Shown here: positions 1 to 11,533 of the stretch, one piece after another | Numbering within the stretch: position 1 is the first letter of the stretch | Layout of the letters: every line of letters begins with the position of its first letter | NCBI GenBank assembly: GCA_902806575.1 | Contig: CADCXD010000010.1 | Coordinates: forward strand, 1,116,001 to 1,180,000 | DNA from: Jackrogersella multiformis | Taxonomy: Eukaryota > Ascomycota > Sordariomycetes > Xylariales > Hypoxylaceae | DNA: 64,000 nucleotides | Direction: 5' to 3' | Program-made: the position numbers and the translations under genes | Notes under the pieces: generated by a model | What the model saw: the letters and a program-made list of their open reading frames with translations, nothing else | What the model was told of the DNA's origin: nothing | Databases searched by the model: none

Positions 1-3000
1 CAGGATATCCATAATGGTCGGCACACGATACTCGATATTGATATTCCGCATTCTGATTTTGATGACTGGTTCCATCTCATCCCCGATTATTCTCATGGTC
101 AAAACGGGTCCCTGGCCTACCTTCTCCATGGGTGAGATGGCTGTTCCAACTAATTCCTCGGTATGGTTTCGCCGTATTGAGACGGACCCTACCCCGAGCG
201 CGATCAGAGAGGGAATGGTAATATGTCCAGCTTCTATGTCCTTCAAAGATGCTCGCACAGAGCCGAATTTCCCACCAACGTCCACCGTGACATCTAGGTT
301 GCGCACAAGACCTAGCGTGAGGATGCCTGGCCGATCATCCTCGGGTAAGTACTTAGCGACCGTCGACAGTCGGGCAATCTCTTCACCTAGTGCGGGTAAT
401 ACTTGGAGATGATGAATTTTCTCGACGGTAACTTCCAGGTCATCGACGTTGACGCGCAACACGCCACCTTTCCTCCTTTGTCGGAGTAGAGTGTCCACCA
501 TAATCTCGTCGTCATTGTCGGAAAATTTATACTTAGATGGTATGATGAGTTCCAGAAGTCTTTCAAGATCATTGTCTTTCGGTGTTGTGAGGTATTCGAG
601 GCGAGTATTTGTAATAACGGCGTTGATAGGAGGGTCACCCATAGAACGTCTCATATATGGACCTGAGAGGTATATCTTGGAAATGCCAATACCAACTCCT
701 TCTTCTCGGCTTACAAGCTTCACGGCGCTGGTATCTAGAGATACGCTACACTCCTTCCCGACAAGCTCTAAGCGGAAGCCTCCTAGCCTCATGTTCACTT
801 TATTCTCGGAGCTTGCAGAGCTGTCATCTGGGCGTATGGGCGCATCAAATCTTACCCCACGTGGTTTTGGCGGCGTCTTGGTGGGACTGCGAGGCGCAGG
901 GGAAGTATTTGAAGTCATTGATGAACTCATATTTAGGAAGCCGCTCAGACCTCCAAACCAACTGAATGTCTCATCCAATCGTTGAAGGTCTATTTTGACG
1001 TGGAGTGGTAAAGTTGTTACTTCGCATCTTGTCGTCGTGGGCGTTTGGGTAAATTTAAGAGAGATATCGGCACCGGCCGCGGGGAACGCATCCCTTACTG
1101 AAGCTCGCATTTGTATGCGCTGGTCAAATGAAATCATATCATCATTCCCGTATCCAAGCTTGAACTTACCCACATCGACTGAGGTTTCCGTTGAGGACGC
1201 TGATCCAGAGAGATTCACGCTCAAGTCTTGGATGGCTGCAGTTAGCAGGGCGTCGGCATTTAACGACGCAGGATTTGGGTTAAACAATCGTTCAGGTGTA
1301 TCAGCAATTCCAGCTAGATTCTCAAGGAAATGTACGGTTATCTGCTGCGCAACAATCTTGATATCAGGCATAGATGATGGGCCATTTTTAACTTCAGCCT
1401 TTGCTTTCTGTTTAGGAGGAGGCTTCTGAGGCTTTTCTTTCAAAGCTGAAAGAATACGCGACACCACCATAGATAGCAAGAACCCGGTCGAAAGGTCTGA
1501 ACGGATTTCTAGGGATGACATTACTACCTCTAGGGTTTTGTCGGATGAGGTTTCATGTTTCTCTGTACTGGGAGCTGGGGCTATCGACGCAGTCGACTGG
1601 TCGCCCGCATAGACAGAGAAGGCTCCAGGAAGATTTGGGGAAACGGACTGGCCCAAACGAGTCCGAGATGCTTCGGAAGCCGGTTCTCCCTCGGCATAAG
1701 CTACATGTATATGTTGATGATTCGAAGGGATATAGAGCGAAATGGCACTTAAGGAAACGAGTTCCTTGACTAATCGAGTTGGTCCTCTCGGCGTTGCTGC
1801 CTCCTCTACTGGGACGTCTTCCGTGTCTGAATGGTGGAAAGGGTCATCTTGCGACTGTTTTGCTTCCTCAAGGTTATCAACATCAGGATCATGTTCTAGC
1901 CTAGAATCCGCCAATGAATCGCCGTATAATAAAGAACGGGGTTTATCAGCAGGAAAATCTTCAGATATAGATGTAGGTTTTGGATAACCTGAAAGTGAGG
2001 GCCGAGTCCCACTCTTCGCCCTTGGTGAGTTATCCGCGCTTGGGGGCTCCGACTCCCAACCACCAGGCATTACCTGAACTGCCTCGCTCACCTGAGATGA
2101 AGATGAAGCATAGGAAAACGCGCTCATATACATGCTCTCAGCTTCCTCGTGGCTGAACAGGTGGGACCGCGCGAGGTCTTCACTTAGGGAAGGTGTGCCA
2201 TCACTTCCGTCTGATTCCGAGGGTTGCTTCTCGGTGCTCTTTGACGACTCGATAGAACCCTCTCCCCACCTTTGCCGGTGCTCTAGAGCTGGTTCAGATC
2301 GAGCGGTACGTGATAAGGATGACCAAGGGTCTGGCGGCGTATTAATGGATGACTGAGCCGCATGTAAGAGATAGTCTGGCTCTGGTTCATCTTGCCGTAT
2401 AACTTGAGATGCAAGAGCACGCGGTGTTGAAGGCGTAGATCTTAATTCCTCATCCTGTTCTTCGTTTGATCCACTTCCACTTAACTCGTACGGGATGTTG
2501 AAGGCGTCTTCACTATCCATTAAAGGATGGTGAGACTGACTCTGTGCAAGATCATCAGTATTAGAACGCCATTCTGATGCAGACATCGCCGGTGAGATAG
2601 ACTCCTGTGACATATTCTGTGGCTTAGTAATAGTTGGCGAGTTAGTTGCAAACGATGACGAAGGTATAGATGGCGACCGCGCTAGATTTGAAAAAACATT
2701 CGCCTCAGAGATCAAACTTGCTCGAATCTTGTTCAATCCGACATATCGCTTTCCCTCTTTGTGATGGGGGTTTGACCCATCCTGTTCGATCGTCTCATCT
2801 GCTGCTGTCGTAACCCCTTCTACGTTTACATCATCGATGGCAAGTTGAAATGTGACTAATTCGGAGACGGTCGAGTTGTGTTCAACTGGAACTTCAACAT
2901 CTAGGTGAAAGGTAACGCCTTTGATAGAAACTTGAAGCCGATCGACTATGCCTTGTAGGAAATCTGCAAGGAAGGTTGGTAGTGATAGAGGTTGGCCGGT

Positions 3001-3652
3001 TCCCAAAGGGTAGTCCTCGTCGCTTCCATCCTCACTGCTCGTCACGGAGGCGCCTAGATCTTGGGTTTCGGCTTGGAGGGCAGCTTGAAGCTCCGCCTTA
3101 TCTTTCAACGGCTGCGTCTCTAAGAACGACTGGGCCAAGTCGATAGCATGTGGAACAGGATCGCTCTCTTCGGATGATACAGGATTATTTTTCTTATGCG
3201 CGGCACCTTTTGACGTTGTTCTAGAGCTTTCCTCTTTAGAAGGAAGTTTCAGTTTTATCTCGACGCCATCGACCTCGACAATAATAGGGCTCGTATAAAC
3301 AGCAGAGGGTACGGTTATTCGGAGCAATAGGACCTTGGCTTTCTGAACCTCAAATGAAGGTGGGAGCTGTAGTAGCTGCTCTAGCTTCTATATCCCAGCT
3401 TGGATGTTAGCAGCTCTCTATTATTAAACCTACAAAACAAAACAAGACATATTACACGACGAAAGAACAAGAACATGCCTGTAACTTGACACCAACATCC
3501 TGCAATGTGAAGATATTGTTCACTCCCACAGCAAAATCCAACTGGTCTATGTCTAAGGCATCGGTATCAAAGTAATCCAACTTCGATAACGTGTACCGCA
3601 GCAGCCGCTTGGGCATGCTGGAGTTCCGGAAGGACTGGAAGAAGGTCGCCAT
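1..3652 (-). CDS. atg2: Autophagy protein Atg2, N-terminal part (3' end outside window)
   Basis: Atg2 is a rod-shaped lipid-transfer protein that bridges the ER and the growing phagophore and works with Atg9 and Atg18. Exon 1 is 3652-3479 (58 codons, phase 0) and encodes a chorein-N type start: PKRLLRYTLSKLDYFDTDAL then a DVGVKL block. Exon 2 starts at 3387 with KLEQLLQLPPSF and stays open for 1,129 codons to the window edge, so 1,187 residues are visible of roughly 2,000 usual for the family. Conserved Atg2-like blocks are seen near the visible end (LPEDDRPGILTLGLVRNLDV, then KFGSVRASL). A long acidic, serine-rich, probably disordered stretch lies at about residues 210-560. The intron 3478-3388 begins GC rather than GT and has a GCTAAC branch site. 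Recognition by memory of the family; high confidence. Confidence 0.93.
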
Positions 3653-5162
3653 GATAACGATATTGATGATGTCACAGCTTTGCTATGCTATGCTACAGTT
3701 GAGTTAGGATTAGACGAGGTCAACGAGTGGTTCACCGACGCGTAGGTCGCGTGTGGGGAAGCAACGGTAGGTTATCACGATATCCCACGACTTGGGATGC
3801 GGGGTGGTAGTTCATCGTTGTCGGCACTGATGGCGTAGTTGGATAACAGTATAAGTGGATGACAAGCGTGCTTCCTTTTTGTATGTTAGGGATGGGAATG
3901 GGAATGGGTGGGTTTGGTGACGGAAAAAAAGCGACGGCGGCGAATCCCTAGAAAGGCGTGTCCCGAGGACGAGGCAGCGGAAAAGAAATGCTTGAGGCGT
4001 GATGTAGTTCGGTAGTTGAGTTGGTTAAGTCGGTTAAGTTGGTTTAGTTGATGGTGATGGTGAATGATGGGGGGGAGGGCGTGCTAGTTAAACCTTACCA
4101 GTCCCTTTAAACATCCATGAGCTGCTGCTGCTGCTGCTGCTGCTAAGGTAGGTAGCACCTGGGCAAGATAGTATGTCATTTGATCCGCTTTACTTTACCT
4201 AGAATTTAGAGTGCCTATCAATCCCCAATCCCATGTAAACACCCTATCGATACCGCGATAACAGCACCAAGCACCAATATGGCACAAGTATGCGCTAAAT
4301 CGCCGGCGTATCAATGGGCTTTTGAGCTGGCCCCTTGACTTCCAAGGTTCCCTGATGCTGTCCACTGAAGGTGGGGGTGCATTAGGCAGCTGACCCGTTC
4401 ACTATTGGAACTTAAACATTCATGTGTTGCCTTGCCTTATTGAATTCCAAGGTTAACCTGCTATTGATTCATATCTGCCATGGTCTGCATGGTCTGCATG
4501 GGCTGCTGCATGGGGATATCCACGTAAATGTCTAATCTGCCTAAGGTACTTATTTAAATCGACCTAGGTAATATGCATTGATTCGTCATATTTCTGTCTC
4601 TACACTACTCCTCGGTATGAGTAGGTACCATGAGGTCTTAGCAGGTGGAATAAGAGATTAAAGGGGTTATTGACGTAGGAGGGCTTAAAAAACACCATCC
4701 ATAGCGATATCCTCGTATTTTGTTTGTAGGCATCTACGCAGTAGGTAGTCCCGTGGAATGCTACCGTACCTAGGTACTCGATCCCTACCTCTGAAAATGA
4801 CTCGAGTGACGGCTTCCTAGGTAAATACTGACTCATCAACTTTCGTTTACCCACGGCAAAAGCAGTAATGAAAAATTAAATATAGAAAAAGTCCCTGTCT
4901 TACAAGGACTATGCAACCGGGCGATTACAGCTTCACTTTAAAATGTAGGAGACTTGTCATATATCTAATTCTTTCTTTCTTTTCATTTAACTACCTAGGG
5001 CTAGACTTCCAGACTTCTAGTCCTTAAGGAACCATTCCTGGGTTCTCTCGTTTGCATTCATGCAGGATGGTAGATTTGCACTGCATGTTCATATGCCAAT
5101 CCCCTTTTGGTCATGATACTGGCGCTAAGCCTCCCATTCCCTATCGGGATTCAACAGATGCC
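3653..5162. other. Intergenic, atg2 promoter side and OST3 3' side
   Basis: No supportable gene. The stretch holds the presumed atg2 promoter, several TACCTAGG-type palindromes (for example around 4562 and 4766), a (GCT)8 tract at 4121-4144 and a G-run at about 4070-4076. ORFs here are short and lack coding character. Confidence 0.7.
4121..4144. repeat. (GCT)8 trinucleotide microsatellite
   Basis: Eight uninterrupted GCT units about 470 bp upstream of the atg2 start codon, in non-coding DNA. Confidence 0.95.
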
Positions 5163-6361
5163 TTACATGAAGGGAGGAAGCTTAAACGGGTAGCCGCCAT
5201 TCTTAATTCGGAAAACAGAGAGTAAGAAGCTGTACATGAGGACCATGATGCCACCCCAGACAATAACAATGAGCTGCTGAATCTTAGGATCTCGAGTCCT
5301 CGGGGCCTTAACCGCCAGGGAGATGGTGGCGAATGATAGAATGCCATCTAGTACCGTTAGTAGGGGAATGCCACTTCCAAGATAATTCAGTACTTACACA
5401 TGAAGGCAACAATCTGCGTCTCAAGTCCAAACTGGCTTTGGAACCCGCCGGCGAAGTAGGTGATGCCACCATGTCCATCGCCAGACACATATGGTACTTT
5501 TCGTATCTGGTTGAACATGTGGCCACTGGTGAACATGAGGATGCCAATTAAGCTCAAGCCTGCCCAGACATTGCGGTTCTGTATTATAGGTAGCACGTAG
5601 GGCCAGGCCTTGAAGATAACGCCCAAGACACCGAGAGCGCTGATGATCGTCACGACCCATCCAATATAATTGACCGGCCGGCTCACTGACGGGTGAGGCC
5701 GACCAGGCAAGTGACGGGAGATCCAGGCGTGCACCTTCTCCGCGGTTTGGGGTCTAAGGGTAAATTTGTTAGCATTGCATACCTAAGTAGGTACCTTAGG
5801 TAAGTATCAATAAAGCAAAAAATGATAACCTACCCGTTGAAATCATAGCGTAGAGCTTCAACAGTGGTGAGGGCATGCGGACCGGTAGTGGGCTGGAAGA
5901 GTAGCAGCACGGGAGCAGACTGAAGACCGAGCTATATTACACCAAGGATTAGCTTTGCGGTAATAAAGATTCGATGCAAGGTCTCATACCTCTAGAAAAG
6001 TGTCTCTTCCGTTGGTGAAGTCGAGCGTTCCAAAAATCAAACGAGATTCGCCATTCTTGTCACCCTTAGCCCAGCTCTTCCCTAACACCTCCCACTCCGG
6101 CTGGAAGTCAGTGCAGAGTTGGCACCCAAAGCGCGGCTCCAAAGCGGTCAATAGGATGACAGCGGAATAGTCTCGGGGGGAAGTAGTAAGCTTCCTGTAG
6201 GTAGAGTCGGTAAGCTTCACTGGGGAAGAAGCCTGAGCTTGCGCGAAGAAGTCACTAAATCGATCGACTGAAGACGATTTCTTGGCGGCGACGGACCCAA
6301 AGGGAAGGGCGAAAGAAAGTAAGAGAGGTAACCAGCGCATATTGACGGTAATTGTAGACAC
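5163..6361 (-). CDS. OST3: Oligosaccharyltransferase subunit Ost3/Ost6 family
   Basis: Thioredoxin-fold subunit of the ER oligosaccharyltransferase complex; it forms transient mixed disulfides with nascent chains to help N-glycosylation of cysteine-flanked sites. Four exons: 6361-5990, 5931-5834, 5753-5398, 5347-5163; all junctions are GT-AG with branch sites such as GCTAAC, and the total is 336 aa, normal for the family. An ER signal peptide (MRWLPLLLSFALPFGSVAA) follows an optional seven-residue leader; the second Met at 6340 is an equally good start. The luminal domain carries the redox CQLC motif at about residues 90-93. Four membrane segments follow (near YIGWVVTIISALGVLGVIF, VWAGLSLIGILMF, GILSFATISLAV and IVIVWGGIMVLMYSFLLSVF). 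The C terminus ends KLPPFM. Confidence 0.92.
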
Positions 6362-7085
6362 GACCTCAAAAAGAATGAATACCTATCAGGCACCTAGGTA
6401 TGGAAGAGGACGATAGATGTTGTGCTTACGCACAGTTGACAAAGATGAAGAGCAATGTCGCTACGAAAATGTGTTTATCATCGATTACAGGTTCAAAAAG
6501 GTGTCCTCAATTGGGAGTTTGGGGAAGTTTGGAGCTTCACTGTTACAGGTGGTGGTAAGCTCCGTTAGCCGCGTGGATACCTAACGTAACAAGGTACCTG
6601 CGTACCTACCTAAGGTAGGAAGTAGGTATGGATAAAGTAATGCAGGGGCCGCGCATGCTTATGCATTAAATGGATCTGTGCAATGTACAGTGTTCACTGT
6701 GCACGACAACGACATATGCAGATACCTATATACACTAGTAGTGTATTAAGTTGTGCAAACCTTTAACCCCATAATTACGGACCAACGTAAGACCCAGACG
6801 CTAAACCCTTTATGGTACTCTGTTGATTTGAAAAGCACCTAGCCAGCCAGTCCCACCAAACACGTCCCTTTCACTGTTCCTCCACTACGTACCTTGGAAC
6901 TTGAAATCCTCCATCTCCTCATTCCAACTTTGTCTACCACTTAGGACCTCCGGACATACATGCTTCACCTTTATCACCGCTACACATAATATCGAAGAGA
7001 TTGATCATTCAATTCTACAGGAACATCGCCCTCTCCTTTTCCCTTTATTTCCAACGTATTTGGAGATTAAAACGCGTCTACCTTC
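6362..7085. other. Divergent promoter region between OST3 and the coiled-coil gene
   Basis: 724 bp shared by two genes transcribed away from each other. It contains CCTAGGTA motifs near 6392 and a TACACTAGTAGTGTA hairpin around 6730. No gene seen. Confidence 0.6.
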
Positions 7086-9244
7086 ATGGGTAGGCTTTCT
7101 AAGGCTACCATGGGCCGCGAGGTGCAAGTAAACATGGACGTCGAAAAGGTAATATATTAAACATATCCCTATCAATGGCCTAAGCAAACACAATTAAGCA
7201 CCATGTACTTAGATAGGGATCATTACTGACTGATATTGCTATAAATAGCGAAAGGAGCTACTACACGACCTCGAGTTGAAGCATCAGATGAATGCTAGTA
7301 ACACCGAAATTCTAGTCAAGGATGAAGATCTTCGCCGGCTAAGAGTCCGAATACTCACATTACGAGATGAGAACACATCGTTACGCGACCAGATATCTCA
7401 CAACAATGACACAAACACAAAACTCACCGCTCAATGCGATGGCTTGAGCGCCCAGATCGAAGCCAAAATGGATGTAATTCGCTCACAAGAAAAGCAACTA
7501 CGGAAACAAGAGCGAGAATACTCGAACTTGAAGGTATACACATATCAATTGGGGACATGCATTCGATGCCTAGACTAACCACATTATATAGGCCGAGCTC
7601 CAAGCCATGAATAATGCGTCCCAAGATTCCACCAATCTACTCGCTGAGAAGCTGTCTTTAAGTCGTGAATTAGCTGTTCTAAAGCCCGAGATTGAACATC
7701 TACGATCGCAGGTGAATCAACAACAAGCAACACTTGGAGAGAAGTTAGCTTTGGAGCGCCAAGTCAACACTCTCGAGGTCGAGCTGGCCAACGAAAAGAA
7801 GGCGACCAAGCGAGCAATGCATAAACGCGAAAGCAATGACCGAGTCGAGGATGAGCTTCGAAAGCAACTACGTGAGGCAGAGAAGAAATTGACTGCAGAG
7901 AAGACGGAGCGTGAGAGACTCGAAGACCAACTTGAACAAGAGAAGCGAACGCGGCAATTTGCGGTGCAAGACCAAGATAGCACTCGAGAGGTAGAAGCAG
8001 ATCTCCGAAAGAAGTTACAGGAAGCCCAGAGACAATTAAGACAAGAGAAGGACGATAAAGAAAGATTAGAAGAGGAACTTCAGGCCGCAAAACTCTCGGC
8101 GAAGAAGACACAGAAGAACAAGGCGAACAGTGGTTCAGAAGATGAGCTACGCTCGCAGATCGAGGAACTGAAGAAAAATGTGGAAGCTCAACAGAAGGAG
8201 AATACAAAAATTCGCCAGGAGAGCCAAGCGACCATGACGGAAGCTTACGCGCAAAACGACCACTCCGAGAAGAAGATCGAAAAGTTGAAGACAAAACTCC
8301 GCGAGATTCAGGAACAGCTCAAGCAGTGCCAAGCAGACCTCCGGAAGGCTCAGCAGTCCCGTTCATCAACCTCAGATGAGACTACAAAAATCAATGGCCA
8401 ATCTCATGTCTTTCGTAAGAAAAAGGGCCAGGATGTGGTCCCAAATGATTTCACTCAGATCGAGATTCAAACACCAGGGGCTGACAACCCTACTAATGGA
8501 CGACACGCATCCAAGAAGCGAGTCTTGGAGCCTACACTTCCTGGCGAAAAATCTATGTTCTCTATTACTCCCTTCCTAAATCGTACCAAGAGTATCATGG
8601 AGGATACCCCCAAGGCTGACGAAGAGGATGCAAATGACTCCGTCGCCGCCGCCCCAGAAGCCGAAGTTGAACCCACGGCGACAGTACCTGTAGCTCCAAC
8701 AGCAGAGGTTTCCCAGGATGAAGTGGCCTCTTCTGCTCCCGTCGAGAATGAGAAACCCAAGCCAGGTTCCAAGTCTCGTGGTCGGCCTAAGAAGGTTCTT
8801 GGCGATGCACCATCGTCCAAGAAAAATGTTCAGCCTGTTCCGAAGAAATCTCTCAAGGCTAAGAGCAGCCTTGAGAAGGTGGTGGGGGAAGCCAAAGACC
8901 ATAGCCGAGAAAATCAGCAACAGCCTACAGAACCTGCGGAGAAGACCATGACTGTTAAGTTCAATTTTGATATCCCACAGGATAATAGTATGTCATCCGG
9001 CACGAGTGGCGACGTGCCGAAAAAGAAGAAGCGCAAGGTCCTTGGCTCGACCAAGACGCTATTCGACGATGAAGAAGGCGAGGCACCACCAGCCAGGAAG
9101 CCGGCCAAGGTGCAATTGGGCGGCGCCAAGAGGGCACTAGGGAAAGCGCCCCTAGCCATAAAGAGGAATGCATTTGCTGGTCCTGCTTCCTTCTCCCCCC
9201 TAAAAAAGGATCGTAGAGGTGTCGGCGCTAGTTTCCTGGCATGA
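7086..9244 (+). CDS. Coiled-coil nuclear protein with AT-hook-like and basic NLS motifs, unrecognised
   Basis: Three exons: 7086-7148, 7249-7533, 7592-9244, all in phase 0, giving 666 aa. The Met at 7086 (MGRLSKATMGRE) was chosen as the first in-frame ATG; 7110 is an alternative. Residues about 25-375 are nearly continuous coiled coil rich in E, K, R and Q with heptads of Leu (blocks such as LRRLRVRILTLRDENTSL). The C-terminal half is low-complexity and acidic/basic: an AT-hook-like RGRPKK at about residue 508, a PKKKKRK nuclear-localisation-like cluster at about 590, and a conserved-looking basic tail ending SFSPLKKDRRGVGASFLA. This layout suits a chromosome, kinetochore or spindle-pole scaffold (monopolin Mde4/Lrs4-like or similar), but I do not recognise the family with certainty. 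It is divergent from OST3. Confidence 0.75.
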
Positions 9245-9595
9245 TTCACGAACCTTAGGATTATCGGTATGGCGGAAATTTGCACTACGGACAGGGGGCG
9301 GATTTTGCATGTATTGGCGTTATTGATTATCGATTTGGCGCTCGGCAAAGGCTGTAGGACCAGGCATACGGTTGCATTATTATGTGTGAATATGAACAAG
9401 CTTGCCTCCTTAAGGCTATATCACACCTTTACTACCTAGGCAAACAATAGGTTGACAATAGTGAATGGTGAGACTTGTGACTCGAATTCGGTTGTATGTC
9501 ATGGAGTAGATCCTGACTACAAGGTGAGATCGCGCATTCTGCATTACAATTGACGTGTTCTATGAAAGCTTAGACCAGGCTAAAATACCTAGTTT
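9245..9595. other. Convergent 3' intergenic region
   Basis: 351 bp between two converging genes; one CCTAGG motif near 9436. Probably only 3' UTRs and polyadenylation signals; nothing else seen. Confidence 0.5.
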
Positions 9596-10893
9596 CTACG
9601 TAGTCTTGGGCTTCTTCCAAGTTCCCCTGATGCCGTTCTCGATCATCACGAGCCTGTCCTCCCTCCAATTACAAACCATCACCATGGTAGTCCCTGGCCC
9701 AGCTACCAGCGTGACAAATCCAATGCCTAATACCGCCTTAATGAAGTTCGACGGGCCAGGTTTGGCGAGGATCCGTAGAACGTCGTAGGTGACAATCCAG
9801 CACCAGAAAAGCGCAGAGGCATACGCCCCGAGGAAGTCAACCTGGAAGATGTAATGCAGACCGAGCGCCATGTTGTCCTTCCACGACGCTTTACTCGGCA
9901 GTAATACATAGCTAAGCGAGAGCTGCGGGTTGTCCGACGCGAGACAGGTGTAGAGCATACTAAGGTGCGAGGCGGTTGATACGAGGCCCGCGAGGAGGTA
10001 CACGCGCTTGAGGTGTTTGACGTCGCCGTTCTTAGCGGCTGTCCTTGAAGAGGACGAGAATGGTGCGAGGAAGAAGGAAAACAGGAGGAGGAGAGCGCTG
10101 ACGTATATTGGGGACGGTTGCCAGAAGGCCGTCAGGTACTGCACCGTCTTGATGTCGTCCCAAGGGACATAGTACAGGGCGGCTGTCGGGATGAGATATC
10201 CCAGCACAGCGGCCGGGAGGAGAGCCCGCGCATACGCGAGAGGAACTTCTCGGCCCTGGAAGTGATACGCATCTTCTCCGGAAGTAAACACGTACGCCGC
10301 ATAGTACAGCGGCGCAATAATAGCCCCGCCTATAATCTGGTAAAGAAGCGAAAAAAGCGCCACGCTATCCCCTCACTCCCTCATCAGCAAGTCCCTCCCA
10401 TTACAGATTATTAATAATAGAGAAAGAAAAAAAGAAAGGAAAAATGATAAATGATAAAAATAGGGGTGACCTAAAAAGGCACAACTACTCACAAACTAAC
10501 AAGCCTCCCAGCATTCCGCCGGCGCGTGGCCTCGATACACCACACACACACGACGGCGAACCAATTCATCGTAAAGTAAGCCTGCTGCTCGCGCACGCCG
10601 ACATCCCAGCCCGCGGTTCCGGAGACAAACGCCGAGACCAAGAACTTAGCGGTCTCGTCGACGGCCCGGACGCCCGTGTAATGCGTCACGAGCGGCGTCC
10701 CGTTCTCGAACGTGGACGACTCGACCACGGAGAGGAAATTGACGGGCACATCGTTCAGCACGGTGTCCACGCGCATGAGCCACGTAGAGAGGGCCGAGAT
10801 CGTGAGAAATCCGAGCAGGAAGAGGGCGTTGAGGGGACGGCGGGTCAGGGGGGCTGGGTTGGGGGACCCTGCTGCCGTTTTGCGTTTTGCCAT
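9596..10893 (-). CDS. Polytopic integral membrane protein, about eight TM segments, unrecognised
   Basis: Two exons, 10893-10493 and 10364-9596, joined by a GTGAGT...TAG intron (128 nt) with phase 2 to phase 1 continuity; 389 aa. The short basic N terminus (MAKRKTAAG) precedes about eight hydrophobic segments: LNALFLLGFLTISALSTWLM, YFTMNWFAVVCVWCI, LLYQIIGGAIIAPLYYAAYVF, ALLPAAVLGYLIPTAALYYV, PIYVSALLLLFSFFLAPF, VYLLAGLVSTASHL, GAYASALFWCWIVTY and FIKAVLGIGFVTLVAG. No transporter or enzyme signature that I can name is visible. Similar multi-spanning fungal proteins are sometimes found near terpenoid genes, but no prenyltransferase or other cluster gene is nearby, so I assign no function. Confidence 0.8.
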
Positions 10894-11533
10894 TGCTGCT
10901 TGTGTCTACTCTGGATGGGTATTTCTTGAGTAGTTATAAAGACTTCGATATTAAATTCTAAAATAATATTGCGTAGTAACGGACTGACTACCTACATGAA
11001 GTCTTCCAACATTCAGACTTATAAGAAATATCGTTCGTAGGGTCTTCCCCATGCAATTATATACTTACCTAGGTACATGTAGGTCTGTCTTATGTGTTGG
11101 CACCAACAACTAGTGGTGCCCCCGGAGGACCCGAGCGAACAGGGAGGTCCATTGTGCCTTTATAATATTGCCAATTACCTAAAATACTTCTGTCTACCTA
11201 GGTAGGTAGTCATACAAAATACAAAAGTATATACTATATTTCTAGTAATCTCAATTTAGTGTTTTTATATAAGTACATTTTCTACAGGTTAAAAATATAT
11301 ATCGGTTAACAGCATTGTTGATGTCATATTCACGAATGTCTTCCCCGATAATTAAAAGATTTTTTGCCGGGGTTTTGAAATTATACAGTGGGCCTAAGTC
11401 TGAGCCCACTGTACCACCTCTGAGGTTTAGCTTAATTTAATTTTATCCTTCGCAACATCTTCGCGATACTCATCGTCGCAGGCTAGATATGGGATAGCGT
11501 ATTATCGCCATCCCTACACATTTTACAGCTTTT
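10894..11533. other. Bidirectional promoter region (membrane protein / MRM2)
   Basis: 640 bp between divergent start codons, AT-rich at 11200-11320, with CCTAGGTA motifs near 11069 and 11197. A small inverted pair CAGTGGGC / GCCCACTG sits near 11386-11413. No gene seen. Confidence 0.5.

Noticed and set aside
3422..3450. Alternative atg2 acceptor at TTTTGTAG
   Set aside because: Leads to an in-frame stop within a few codons; the TATAG acceptor at 3388 restores KLEQLL.
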